Of a stretch of 13,535 bases of DNA, positions 1 to 9,235 are shown one piece after another; position 1 is the stretch's first letter, and each line of letters starts with the position of its first letter. The translations under genes were made by a program, and so were the position numbers. Source of the DNA: Micropepsaceae bacterium (GTDB lineage Bacteria > Pseudomonadota > Alphaproteobacteria > Micropepsales > Micropepsaceae); NCBI GenBank assembly GCA_025450355.1, contig JANWHR010000085.1, positions 1-13,535 on the forward strand, read 5' to 3'. A model generated the notes under the pieces. The model made no database searches. It was not told the DNA's origin and saw only the letters and a program-made list of their open reading frames with translations.

Positions 1-84
1 CATTTCCGGATAGCGGAGCGACAAACCTTCGCCATGCAGAACCGGTTCGCGGCCCCCCGGAAAAATCAGGCCCTTGATCAGCAT
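1..84 (-). CDS. GNAT-family N-acetyltransferase, N-terminal fragment (RimJ-like)
   Basis: An open frame reads from an ATG at 84 to the window edge, giving 28 residues with no stop. The visible part contains PVLHGEGLSLRYPEM, which resembles the opening of RimJ-like GNAT acetyltransferases (a P-x-L-x-G-x-x-v-x-L-R-x-P pattern that starts the first strand). Family members transfer acetyl from acetyl-CoA to a protein N-terminus or small amine in the cytoplasm. The acetyl-CoA binding motif lies outside the window, so the substrate cannot be judged. The start is 16 bases after the stop of the M16 peptidase gene, on the same strand, so the gene is probably the next in the operon. A GNAT gene after thrC and an M16 peptidase is a known order in alphaproteobacteria, which supports the call more than the short sequence does. 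The ribosome binding site is weak, so the exact start is uncertain. Confidence 0.6.
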   Translation of the reverse strand, partial: MLIKGLIFPGGREPVLHGEGLSLRYPEM

Positions 85-100
85 GGCCGCCCGCGGTGTA

Positions 101-1372
101 TCAGGCCGCGCGGCATCCGAAACGGCTGGCAAAGCGCGCGCGCGATTCCAAACGCTTCACCGGCCCAACGGACGCCATGGCCGGATTGCCTGCTTCGCAG
201 AGCTTGAGCGCGAACCTGCGAATCGCCTCCACGTCCACGCCATCGATGCGCCGGACAATTTCGTCCGTGCTCAACAGACGGCCATAGATGTGCAAATGGC
301 CTGCCATCAATTCGCAGCGCGCATGCGGCTGTTCCAGGCCCATCAGCAGGGAGGCCTTCAGTTGTGCCCGTGCACGCGCCACCTCCTCTTCCGTCGCGCC
401 GGTGCTCATCGCCTGCATTTCCGCGGCAATCAGGGGCGCGATCTCACCGGCTTTTGCCGCCGACGTTCCCGAGTAAACCCCCACCATTCCGGCATCGCGA
501 TATGAATGTGCGAACGCGTAAATCGCGTAACACAGCCCGCGCTTTTCCCGCGCCTCCTGGAACAGCCGCGACGACATTCCCCCCCCCAGCGCGGTTGCAA
601 ATACCTGCGCCGTGTAAGCGTCCGGATCGTTGGAAGACACGCCCGAAAATGCAAAGGCGAGATGCGCCTGTTCCAGTTCCTCATCGGAGCGGGTTTCGCC
701 ACCTTCAAACCGCGCCGGTTCATATTCGCGCTCTGAGCCCTTCTCCAGCCTGGAGAACAGCTTTTCGCCCGCTTCGACGAGCCTTTCATGCTCGATCGCG
801 CCCGAGCCGGCGAGAACCATCGCGCCCGCGCGATAATGCCTGGCCATATAGCCGCCAAGGTCATCGCGGGAAAATCCGGCGACCTTTTCTTCGCTGCCGA
901 AAATGGGACGGCCGACCGGCTGATCCGGAAAACACGCCTCCTGCAGCAAATCGAAAACCAGATCGTCCGGCGTATCGCGGGTCTGCCCGATCTCCTGAAT
1001 GATGACATCCCGTTCGTTGGCAAGCTCGCCTTCTTCAAACGCCGGATCGATCAGGATATCGGCGATAATGTCGAGCGCGAGGCCGGTATCGTCCTTCAGC
1101 ACGCGCGCATGAAAAGCCGTCTGTTCGCGGCCGGTATAGGCATTGAGGTCTCCGCCCACGGACTCGATTTCGGTGGCAATATCCCTGGCCGAGCGCCGCC
1201 TGGTGCCCTTGAACGCCATGTGCTCGAGCATATGCGACAAGCCGCTCTCGGAGGCCTGCTCATGACGCGAACCGCAGTTGACCCAGACACCCAGAGCCGT
1301 GCTCATCAGGTGTGGCATGGGATCGCTGACGATGGTCAGACCGGAGGGCAAACGGGTGATTCTGATCGTCAT
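101..1372 (-). CDS. M16 family zinc peptidase (mitochondrial processing peptidase-like)
   Basis: This 423-residue protein has the inverted zinc motif HMLEH at residues 47-51 (ligands His47 and His51, catalytic Glu50). The third ligand is Glu127 in ERDVIIQEI, 76 residues downstream, which is the family spacing. The C-terminal half has the EKRGLCYAIYAF segment, typical of the R/Y pair that positions substrate in M16B enzymes. Length and motifs match the bacterial relatives of the mitochondrial processing peptidase beta subunit, cytoplasmic or membrane-associated enzymes that cleave peptides or presequence-like segments; the physiological substrate here is unknown. The frame is open 21 codons further upstream, but the start at 1372 is preferred: the protein then begins MTIRITRLPSGL as relatives do, and its ATG overlaps the thrC TGA in an ATGA junction, suggesting coupled translation. 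All active-site residues are present, so it should be active. Confidence 0.93.
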   Translation of the reverse strand: MTIRITRLPSGLTIVSDPMPHLMSTALGVWVNCGSRHEQASESGLSHMLEHMAFKGTRRRSARDIATEIESVGGDLNAYTGREQTAFHARVLKDDTGLALDIIADILIDPAFEEGELANERDVIIQEIGQTRDTPDDLVFDLLQEACFPDQPVGRPIFGSEEKVAGFSRDDLGGYMARHYRAGAMVLAGSGAIEHERLVEAGEKLFSRLEKGSEREYEPARFEGGETRSDEELEQAHLAFAFSGVSSNDPDAYTAQVFATALGGGMSSRLFQEAREKRGLCYAIYAFAHSYRDAGMVGVYSGTSAAKAGEIAPLIAAEMQAMSTGATEEEVARARAQLKASLLMGLEQPHARCELMAGHLHIYGRLLSTDEIVRRIDGVDVEAIRRFALKLCEAGNPAMASVGPVKRLESRARFASRFGCRAA

Positions 1373-2766
1373 GAGCCTGTGCACTCCCAAACGAATTTCT
1401 TCACTGCGGACGTTGAATTCGGCAGCCAGGTGCAATGCTCCTCAAGCACCGGCAATTTTGCGAGCGCCTCCGGGATCTGGGGCCGTATTCCGATCGCGTG
1501 TAAAATCGCGTCGGGAAATTTGGCCGGGTGGGCCGTTGCCAGCGCGACAACAGGCCCGTCCAATTGCTCCCGCAGCCTGGCGTACGCGCCAAGGCCAACT
1601 GCGGTGTGCGGGTCCACGATCATGCCTGCTCCGCTCCAGGTGTGCCGGATTGCGTCCAGGGTATCGCTTTCGCCGGATTTTTCCGCGATGTAGCGCCCGC
1701 GCAGGTTCGCGCGGACGCTTTCCGGTATCGGAAACCGCCGCGCGCTGCGAAATTCCATCATCACGCGACGCACCCATGACGCATCTCTTCCCGATGCTTC
1801 AAACAGCGCGCGTTCGAAATTGCTCGCCACCTGGATGTCCATGGACGGGCTGAATGTCTGCTGTACGGCGCCCGCAATGCCATATTCGCCCGTTGAAAGC
1901 GCCCGCACCAAAATATCGTTGACATTGGTTGCAATGACCAGCCGTCCGACGGGAAGGCCCATCCGCGCGGCGGCTTCACCGGCAAACACGTCGCCGAAAT
2001 TGCCCGTCGGCACGACGAAATTGACCGCCCGCCCCTCGCCCGCACCAAGTGCAGCCGCCGCCGTGAAGTAATAGACGGTTTGCGCAAGGATGCGCGCGAG
2101 GTTGATCGAGTTCACCGCGGTGAGATTCATCCGCCTGCTGAACTCAACATCGTCAAAAAGCTGTTTGACGATGGCCTGGGTATCGTCGAAATCGCCCTCC
2201 ACCGCGATGTTGTGAACATTTGCGTCGGTGACGGTCGTCATCTGCCGCCGCTGCATTTCGGAGACTCGGTCTTTTGGATGCAGGACGACCACCTGCAATC
2301 CGGGTTGGCCCCGGAATGCCGCAATGGCGGCCGATCCGGTATCACCGGAGGTGGCGGCGATGATCGTCGCCTGGCGTCCCCGCCTTGCCAGTGCCCGGGC
2401 GAAAAGACGCGCCATCAACTGCAGCGCCAGGTCCTTGAAAGCGAACGTCGGCCCATGGAACAGCTCGAGGAGAAACAAATCCGGTGCGAGCTGCCTCAGC
2501 GGAGCCACAGCACGGTGCGAGAACGACGCATAGGCGGACGAAGCATCGATTCGCAGCTCCTCCGCCGAAAATGTGCCGCTGGCAAAAGGCAGCAGAATCC
2601 GAACGGCGGCCTCTGCATAGGAGACCGATGCCAACTCGCGGATTTCGGCGAAGCTGAATGCCGGCCAGTCTGCAGGCAGGAAAAGCCCGCCATCCGCGGC
2701 GGGGCCGCCAAGCAGCACATCCTCGAACGACGCGCGGCCACCGCCTCTTGTGCTCACAAATTCCAT
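1369..2766 (-). CDS. thrC: Threonine synthase
   Basis: ThrC converts O-phospho-L-homoserine and water to L-threonine and phosphate, the last step of threonine synthesis, using pyridoxal phosphate in the cytoplasm. The 465-residue protein has the cofactor lysine Lys111 in HGPTFAFKDLALQLM, the phosphate-binding loop ATSGDTGSAAIAAF at 138-151, NSINLARILAQTVYY at 219-233 and VPTGNFGDVFAG at 252-263. Length and the N-terminal domain before the lysine match the longer ThrC class found in proteobacteria and yeast. The start is one base after the surf1 stop, with no strong ribosome binding site, so expression probably depends on reading through from the oxidase operon. The last bases overlap the ATG of the M16 peptidase gene. 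Having an amino-acid gene at the tail of a respiratory operon is common in alphaproteobacteria and need not imply a shared function. Confidence 0.96.
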   Translation of the reverse strand: MEFVSTRGGGRASFEDVLLGGPAADGGLFLPADWPAFSFAEIRELASVSYAEAAVRILLPFASGTFSAEELRIDASSAYASFSHRAVAPLRQLAPDLFLLELFHGPTFAFKDLALQLMARLFARALARRGRQATIIAATSGDTGSAAIAAFRGQPGLQVVVLHPKDRVSEMQRRQMTTVTDANVHNIAVEGDFDDTQAIVKQLFDDVEFSRRMNLTAVNSINLARILAQTVYYFTAAAALGAGEGRAVNFVVPTGNFGDVFAGEAAARMGLPVGRLVIATNVNDILVRALSTGEYGIAGAVQQTFSPSMDIQVASNFERALFEASGRDASWVRRVMMEFRSARRFPIPESVRANLRGRYIAEKSGESDTLDAIRHTWSGAGMIVDPHTAVGLGAYARLREQLDGPVVALATAHPAKFPDAILHAIGIRPQIPEALAKLPVLEEHCTWLPNSTSAVKKFVWECTGS

Positions 2767-2767
2767 A

Positions 2768-3502
2768 TCAGGATTTCCGGGCCGCAGGTCTCGTCAGTGT
2801 CAGCCGTTTGCGCGAGTGGTGATACAGGAAATAGATGGCCAGAAGCGTCAGCGCCAGACCGAACCATGTGATGGCATATTGCAGATGATCATTGGGAAAA
2901 TCGACCCTGGTCTGACCACCCAAAGGCCATCCGCCGGGGTTGGGTGTTGCATCGGCTTCGACCAACACGGGCGAAACATCGATACCTGCAGCCTTTGCCA
3001 TGGCGGGAATATCCTTCACGAACCATAGCCGCGTTTTCGGGTCGTGCGCGGGCGTGAACACGCCCGGCCGTTCCGGCAGGCGCAACACGCCGGTCAACGC
3101 AACTTCGCCCGCTATTTGCCCTTTTGTCCGGCGCGCGGGATCGCGCAAGGCATCCGGCACGAAGCCGCGATCCACCAGCACCATCTTCTGGTCCGGCATC
3201 GCCAGGGGGGTAATGACGTGGACGCCTGTCGCCCCCTGTGGGCCTTGAGCGAACAGGTACTGTTCCTTGTCATGCAGGAAATGGCCGGAGATGCGGACGT
3301 GCCGCCAGTCCCAACCGGACGGGTCGGTTTTGAGGATGCCGGTCAGCGGGACCGGCGCCAAGCCAAGGCCCGCCTGAACAGCGGCGATCAGGGCCTCCTT
3401 CTGCTGCAGCCGTTCGAGCTGCCACACGCCGAGTCCGATGAGCAGAGGCAGCGCCGGGATCAGGCAGAGCGTGGGCGCGAGCAGTGGCCGGAAGCGGATC
3501 AT
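2768..3502 (-). CDS. surf1: SURF1-family cytochrome c oxidase assembly protein
   Basis: SURF1 (Shy1) is an inner-membrane assembly factor that helps insert heme a into oxidase subunit I. The 244-residue protein has the family architecture: an N-terminal membrane segment at about 9-26, the conserved WQLERLQQK motif at 27-35, a periplasmic middle domain with VDRGFVP at 110-116, and a C-terminal membrane segment inside NDHLQYAITWFGLA and the residues after it (204-228), ending in a basic tail. The start at 3502 is the only canonical one, because an in-frame TGA lies 33 bases upstream, but the ribosome binding site is weak. It follows the DUF983 gene after 54 bases, the longest gap inside the operon, and is followed after one base by thrC. 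Its position after coxC and DUF983 is the usual one in alphaproteobacteria. Confidence 0.95.
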   Translation of the reverse strand: MIRFRPLLAPTLCLIPALPLLIGLGVWQLERLQQKEALIAAVQAGLGLAPVPLTGILKTDPSGWDWRHVRISGHFLHDKEQYLFAQGPQGATGVHVITPLAMPDQKMVLVDRGFVPDALRDPARRTKGQIAGEVALTGVLRLPERPGVFTPAHDPKTRLWFVKDIPAMAKAAGIDVSPVLVEADATPNPGGWPLGGQTRVDFPNDHLQYAITWFGLALTLLAIYFLYHHSRKRLTLTRPAARKS

Positions 3503-3517
3503 GATCGCGTTAAACCA

Positions 3518-3531
3518 CCGGCGCGCGCCGG
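3518..3531. repeat. Perfect 14-base GC palindrome between the DUF983 and surf1 genes
   Basis: CCGGCGCGCGCCGG reads identically on both strands. It lies in the 54-base gap (3503-3556), 16 bases before the surf1 ATG. In RNA it could fold as a 5-base-pair stem with a 4-base loop. No run of T follows, so it is not an intrinsic terminator. The role is unknown, and in DNA this rich in GC it may be chance. Confidence 0.4.
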
Positions 3532-3556
3532 ATCAAAGGCGCGAGTCCGTGAGAGA

Positions 3557-3934
3557 CTACCGGGCGAGGCGCCCCTCTTCGGCCCGGTGCTTGTACTGGA
3601 GCGCAATAAGACCGGCTTTCAACGGCCGCAGCAGACCAAGCGACAGGACAATCACCGCTGGTCCCCAAATCGCGCCCTGGACCCAATAGGGTGGTTGAAA
3701 GCGAACCTCCGTCAGCAGCGCACCGGCAGAAACTACGGCGCCGACGATCAGAATGACGAATACCGCCGGACCATCCCCTGCCTCAAACCGGGCAAAGCTC
3801 AGCCCGCAATTGCTGCAGGATGGCGCGACAGTCAGGAAACCGCGGAACAGAGGCCCGCGGCCGCAACCGGGGCAGCGTGACAGCAGTGTCGCGCGAACAA
3901 CAGATGCCGTCTGACCACCCGCGGGACGGTTCAT
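3557..3934 (-). CDS. DUF983 family small membrane protein with zinc-ribbon-like cysteines
   Basis: This 125-residue protein of unknown biochemical role belongs to DUF983, which commonly sits between coxC and surf1 in alphaproteobacteria. The N-terminal domain carries two CxxC pairs, CPGCG at 21-25 and CSNCG at 40-44, which look like a small zinc ribbon or a metal-binding knuckle. These are followed by the typical [14 protein letters not shown] segment and two predicted membrane helices at about 56-74 and 87-105, with a basic tail. The start at 3934 forms an ATGA overlap with the coxC stop, so translation is probably coupled; the frame stays open 18 codons further upstream, but that extension would lie inside coxC. 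The context suggests a helper of oxidase assembly or metal handling, but that is inference and no enzymatic motif is visible. Confidence 0.88.
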   Translation of the reverse strand: MNRPAGGQTASVVRATLLSRCPGCGRGPLFRGFLTVAPSCSNCGLSFARFEAGDGPAVFVILIVGAVVSAGALLTEVRFQPPYWVQGAIWGPAVIVLSLGLLRPLKAGLIALQYKHRAEEGRLAR

Positions 3935-4842
3935 TCGGTAATCGCGCTGGCGCCCCAGACGTAAATGCAGGCGAACAGAAACAGCCACACCACGTCCACA
4001 AAATGCCAGTACCAGGCAGCGGCTTCAAAACCGAAGTGCCGCGCCGGAGTGAAATGGCCGGCAATTGCCCGCGCGAGACACACGATCAGGAACGTTGTCC
4101 CGATAATCACATGCGCGCCGTGAAAACCCGTCGCCATGAAAAATGTCGTGCCGTAAATCGCCGTCAGGTTACCGACACCGGCTGCCAGCAGCATGTGGAC
4201 AGGATCGGTCAGCGGCACGAGCTGCGCGTGATTCAGTCCGAACGTGAAGGAGGCGTGGCTGTATTCATAAGCCTGCACGGCGGTAAAGCTCATGCCCAAC
4301 AGCACGGTCACGATCAGGCCCTGAATGGCGCCTTTGCGATCCCGGTTCAGGATCGCATGATGCGCCCAGGTGACCGTCGCACCGGAGGTTAGCAGGATCA
4401 GCGTGTTCAACAGCGGCAGATGCCATGGGTCGAAGGTGACGATCCCCTGAGGCGGCCATTGCCCGATCGACACGTCCTTCGGAAAAAGCGCGGAGTTGAA
4501 GAAGGCCCAGAACCAGGCGAAGAAAAACATTACCTCCGAGGCGATGAACAGGATCATGCCATAGCGCAACCCCAGCTTCACCACCGGAGTGTGGTCGCCA
4601 CGGACGACCGACTCGCGCACGACGTCGCGCCACCAGCCGGCCATTGTGTAAAGCACGACGACAACGCCGATCAGGAAAACCCACGGCTGACCGTTGACAG
4701 GAAGCCCCCAGAATCCCGTGTAGCCGGAGTTCATCCAGAACACGGCGCCGATGAGCATGATGAATGCCCCTGAGGCACCCACAATAGGCCACGGGCTCGG
4801 ATCGACCAGATGGTAATCGTGATGTACTTCGCCGCGCGCCAT
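3931..4842 (-). CDS. coxC: Cytochrome c oxidase subunit III (aa3 type)
   Basis: Subunit III is the seven-helix integral membrane subunit that stabilises the aa3 oxidase and supports proton uptake into the D pathway. The 303-residue product has [13 protein letters not shown] at its N-terminus, the conserved Glu103 in [20 protein letters not shown] at 129-134, [13 protein letters not shown] at 151-163, and the C-terminal [13 protein letters not shown] (237-249) and [19 protein letters not shown] (272-290). The start at 4842 gives the family's normal N-terminus and has a good ribosome binding site; the open frame extends much further upstream, but that part lies inside ctaG. Residues about 202-228, between helices, look longer than in most relatives from memory. 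The stop overlaps the next start (ATGA). Confidence 0.96.
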   Translation of the reverse strand: MARGEVHHDYHLVDPSPWPIVGASGAFIMLIGAVFWMNSGYTGFWGLPVNGQPWVFLIGVVVVLYTMAGWWRDVVRESVVRGDHTPVVKLGLRYGMILFIASEVMFFFAWFWAFFNSALFPKDVSIGQWPPQGIVTFDPWHLPLLNTLILLTSGATVTWAHHAILNRDRKGAIQGLIVTVLLGMSFTAVQAYEYSHASFTFGLNHAQLVPLTDPVHMLLAAGVGNLTAIYGTTFFMATGFHGAHVIIGTTFLIVCLARAIAGHFTPARHFGFEAAAWYWHFVDVVWLFLFACIYVWGASAITE

Positions 4843-4844
4843 AA

Positions 4845-4854
4845 TCTCCCTCTC
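4845..4854 (-). promoter_or_regulatory. Ribosome binding site of coxC
   Basis: The minus strand reads GAGAGGGAGA two bases before the ATG at 4842, with the purine core GAGGGAG at 4852-4846. It decides the coxC start at 4842 against the upstream in-frame starts. Confidence 0.7.
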
Positions 4855-4859
4855 GATGG

Positions 4860-5456
4860 TCAGCCCCTGCCCTTCAGCTCTGCGGAGGCGGTTTTGCCGT
4901 CCGTGCTCTGAGTGGCCGAGGGGTAAAATGTGTAGGACAGTGTCATTTCGGAAACCGAATCGACGTCGTGATCCTTTACGATCTTCGGGGAAACAAAGAA
5001 TGACACCGGCATGTCCACCGATTCGCCGGGCGCCAGCCGCTGCTCGGTAAAGCAGAAGCACTGGATTTTCGTGAAATAGCGGGCCGCCTCGTCAGGTTGG
5101 ACGTTGAAAGTCGCATGACCCGTGACGGCCTCTTTTGAATTGTTCACGGCACGGAAGAATACAAGCTGGTTTTCACCGACCTTTACATTTACGGACCGCT
5201 GTTCCGGATAAAATGTCCAGGGCAGTTTTGGATCGACATTCGTATCGAAGCTGACGGTAATGATGCGATTTAGCACGACGCCCGGGGCGGCAGTGGCACG
5301 ATTCGGCGTGCCGCCGTAACCCGTGGCACGGCAGAAGGCATAATAGAACGGCACGGCGGCGTAGGTCGCACCAACCATCGCAACGACGACGGCAAAACAG
5401 GAACCGAACACCACATGATTGCGGTTCAGTTTCAGTATTTTCCTAATCTGCAACAT
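4860..5456 (-). CDS. ctaG: Cytochrome c oxidase assembly protein CtaG (Cox11)
   Basis: Cox11-type CtaG delivers Cu(I) to the CuB site of oxidase subunit I from the periplasmic face of the membrane. The 198-residue protein has a short basic N-terminus, one membrane anchor at about 15-36, the conserved [15 protein letters not shown] at 36-50 with Cys42, and the copper-binding CFCF motif (Cys133 and Cys135 in [15 protein letters not shown]). The soluble domain continues with VSFFVSPKI and the ending SYTFYPS, as in the family. All three conserved cysteines are present. The ATG at 5456 lies inside the end of the CoxF-like gene (14-base overlap), and GGGAGG stands two bases before it, which is close. 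coxC follows after 17 bases. This is the Cox11 family and not the unrelated CtaG of Bacillus. Confidence 0.96.
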   Translation of the reverse strand: MLQIRKILKLNRNHVVFGSCFAVVVAMVGATYAAVPFYYAFCRATGYGGTPNRATAAPGVVLNRIITVSFDTNVDPKLPWTFYPEQRSVNVKVGENQLVFFRAVNNSKEAVTGHATFNVQPDEAARYFTKIQCFCFTEQRLAPGESVDMPVSFFVSPKIVKDHDVDSVSEMTLSYTFYPSATQSTDGKTASAELKGRG

Positions 5457-5586
5457 GTCCTCCCAGCCTGACGATGGTCAAATAGAAGAGGAAAATAACA
5501 AAAAGCAGCAGCGCACCCGCAATGGCGTAGTTGCGCATCCTCCGTGCACGTTCAAAACGCTCTCTGTCTCTGCCGTCATCGTTCAT
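5443..5586 (-). CDS. CoxF-like small single-span membrane protein
   Basis: This 47-residue frame starts at an ATG that overlaps the ctaB stop as ATGA and ends 14 bases inside ctaG. It has a charged N-terminus (residues 1-18, rich in Arg, Asp and Glu), one strongly hydrophobic helix at about 19-38 (YAIAGALLLFVIFLFYLTIV) and a short tail. Small proteins of this kind, often annotated CoxF or as hypothetical, occur between ctaB and ctaG in alphaproteobacterial oxidase operons. Translational coupling on the upstream side and full use of the space between two well-defined genes argue that it is real. A role in oxidase assembly is inferred from position only. Short frames can be chance, but the single clean membrane helix with charged flank makes that unlikely. 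Confidence 0.82.
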   Translation of the reverse strand: MNDDGRDRERFERARRMRNYAIAGALLLFVIFLFYLTIVRLGGHVAD

Positions 5587-6530
5587 CCCGCGATCAGTGG
5601 CGGAAATGGCGCGATGCCCACCGCCTGCTCCGTCAACACCGCAGCAAACACGGCAAACAGGTAAAGAATTGAAATCCCAAACAGGCGGCGCGCCTGCGGT
5701 TCGCGAATCGTGTCCCGTTCGCACGCGACCCGGATGCTCTGGAACAGGAACCAGCCACCCAGGGCGGTACCCATGGCAAGCAGCACGGGCCCGCCAAAGC
5801 CCAGCAGGACCGGCGCAAAACCGGCTGCCACGGTCAGCACCGTGTAGATCACGATCTGGCGCCGCGTCTCGGCTTTTCCGGCCACGACCGGAAGCATCGG
5901 AACCCCCGCCCGCGCATAATCGGAGGTGCGATAGAGCGCCAGCGCCCAGAAATGCGCGGGCGTCCACAGGAATATGATTGCCACGAGTACGAGCGGCGGA
6001 ATGGCGAGCGAACCCGTCACCGCCGACCAGCCGATTGCCGGAGGAAGCGCACCGGCAAGCCCGCCAATCACGATGTTCTGGGCCGTGCGGCGCTTTAGCC
6101 ATGCCGTGTAAACGAGCACATAAAAGGCAATCGTGAAGGCGAGGAGCGATGCCGCGAGCAGGTTCACGAACAGGCCCATCACGGTGATCGCCCAAACCGC
6201 CAGCATCATTCCGAAACCGGCCGCCGCTCCCGGCGTGATCCGGCGTTGCGGCACCGGCCGGCCGATCGTGCGCGACATCAGGGCATCGATGTCGGCATCA
6301 TAGGCCATATTGAGAGCGCCCGACGCGCCTGCTCCAACCGCGATGCACAACAGCGCCGTGAAGGCAATCGCGATATGGACATGCCCGGGCGCCAGCGCCA
6401 TTCCCGCAATACCGGTAAAGACCACAAGCGACATCACCCGCGGCTTCAGAAGCGTGAAATAATCGGAGACGGTCGCAAACTCGCCGGTTACGGCAGCGAT
6501 CGAATCGCGATCTTCAGCAGCAATCGTCAC
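5583..6530 (-). CDS. ctaB: Protoheme IX farnesyltransferase (heme O synthase)
   Basis: CtaB transfers a farnesyl group from farnesyl diphosphate to heme B, giving heme O, the precursor of heme A for the aa3 oxidase. It is a UbiA-superfamily integral membrane enzyme. The 315-residue protein has the first Asp-rich motif NMAYDADIDALMSRTIGRP (74-92), with Asn74, Asp78 and Asp82 in the N-x3-D-x3-D pattern. The second conserved region is YTAWLKRRTAQNIVIGG (141-157), followed by LWTPAHFWALALY (188-200) and DYARAGVPMLP (204-214). The remaining sequence alternates hydrophobic spans, about nine in total. The start is GTG at 6530, 13 bases after the coxA stop; only a weak AGG-type site precedes it. The stop overlaps the CoxF-like start. 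The next enzyme, heme A synthase (ctaA), is not in the window. Confidence 0.96.
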   Translation of the reverse strand: MTIAAEDRDSIAAVTGEFATVSDYFTLLKPRVMSLVVFTGIAGMALAPGHVHIAIAFTALLCIAVGAGASGALNMAYDADIDALMSRTIGRPVPQRRITPGAAAGFGMMLAVWAITVMGLFVNLLAASLLAFTIAFYVLVYTAWLKRRTAQNIVIGGLAGALPPAIGWSAVTGSLAIPPLVLVAIIFLWTPAHFWALALYRTSDYARAGVPMLPVVAGKAETRRQIVIYTVLTVAAGFAPVLLGFGGPVLLAMGTALGGWFLFQSIRVACERDTIREPQARRLFGISILYLFAVFAAVLTEQAVGIAPFPPLIAG

Positions 6531-6543
6531 CGGTGCTCAGCCT

Positions 6544-9029
<2,486 letters not shown>

Positions 9030-9235
9030 TTGCCCCTCCAAGGCAGATGCGGCGCGAGCACCGAATCGCCGCAACCGGCTGTGCGCCACGCAGGATTTAG
9101 GCGGGGCGGGCAACGCGAGTCATTGCGACCTGATGCCACGCATTATCTTTGCGCACTGAATTGTTGCCTGGCCTTGAGTGGCAGTTCGCGACGCCGATCC
9201 TATATACCAGAACTGACCCTCCCGAGCGCGTCCCC
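9030..9235. promoter_or_regulatory. Divergent promoter region between coxB and tldD
   Basis: This 206-base gap separates the two divergent transcription units and must hold the start signals of at least the cox operon. No convincing -35/-10 pair is visible on either strand. Candidates are an AT-rich CTATATA at 9200-9206 for tldD, without a good partner at 17 bases, and a GATAAT on the minus strand at about 9148-9143 for coxB, also without a clear -35. A small inverted repeat ATGC-CAC-GCAT lies at 9133-9143. No regulator operator was recognised. Confidence 0.55.
9033..9039 (-). promoter_or_regulatory. Ribosome binding site of coxB
   Basis: The minus strand reads GGAGGGG; the GGAGG core (9039-9035) is five bases before the ATG at 9029. 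It is the strongest Shine-Dalgarno sequence in the cox operon and fixes the coxB start, since the frame stays open further upstream. Confidence 0.8.

Noticed and set aside
788..1693. Plus-strand open frame of 301 codons opposite the M16 peptidase and thrC
   Set aside because: It is a shadow of two genes with full catalytic motifs on the other strand, has no family features, and crosses the boundary between the two real genes.
2080..3880. Plus-strand open frames of 263 and 278 codons opposite thrC, surf1 and the DUF983 gene
   Set aside because: Antisense to clear genes, with Arg/Gln/Gly-rich composition and no motif or ribosome binding site.
5443..6195. A 250-codon minus-strand frame overlapping ctaB in another phase
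   Set aside because: Only its last 47 codons (from 5586) look like protein. The upstream part is ctaB read in the wrong phase.
9174..9206. TTGAGT and TATATA as a sigma-70 type promoter for tldD
   Set aside because: The spacer would be 21 bases, outside the usual 16-18 range, and the -35 box is a partial match.
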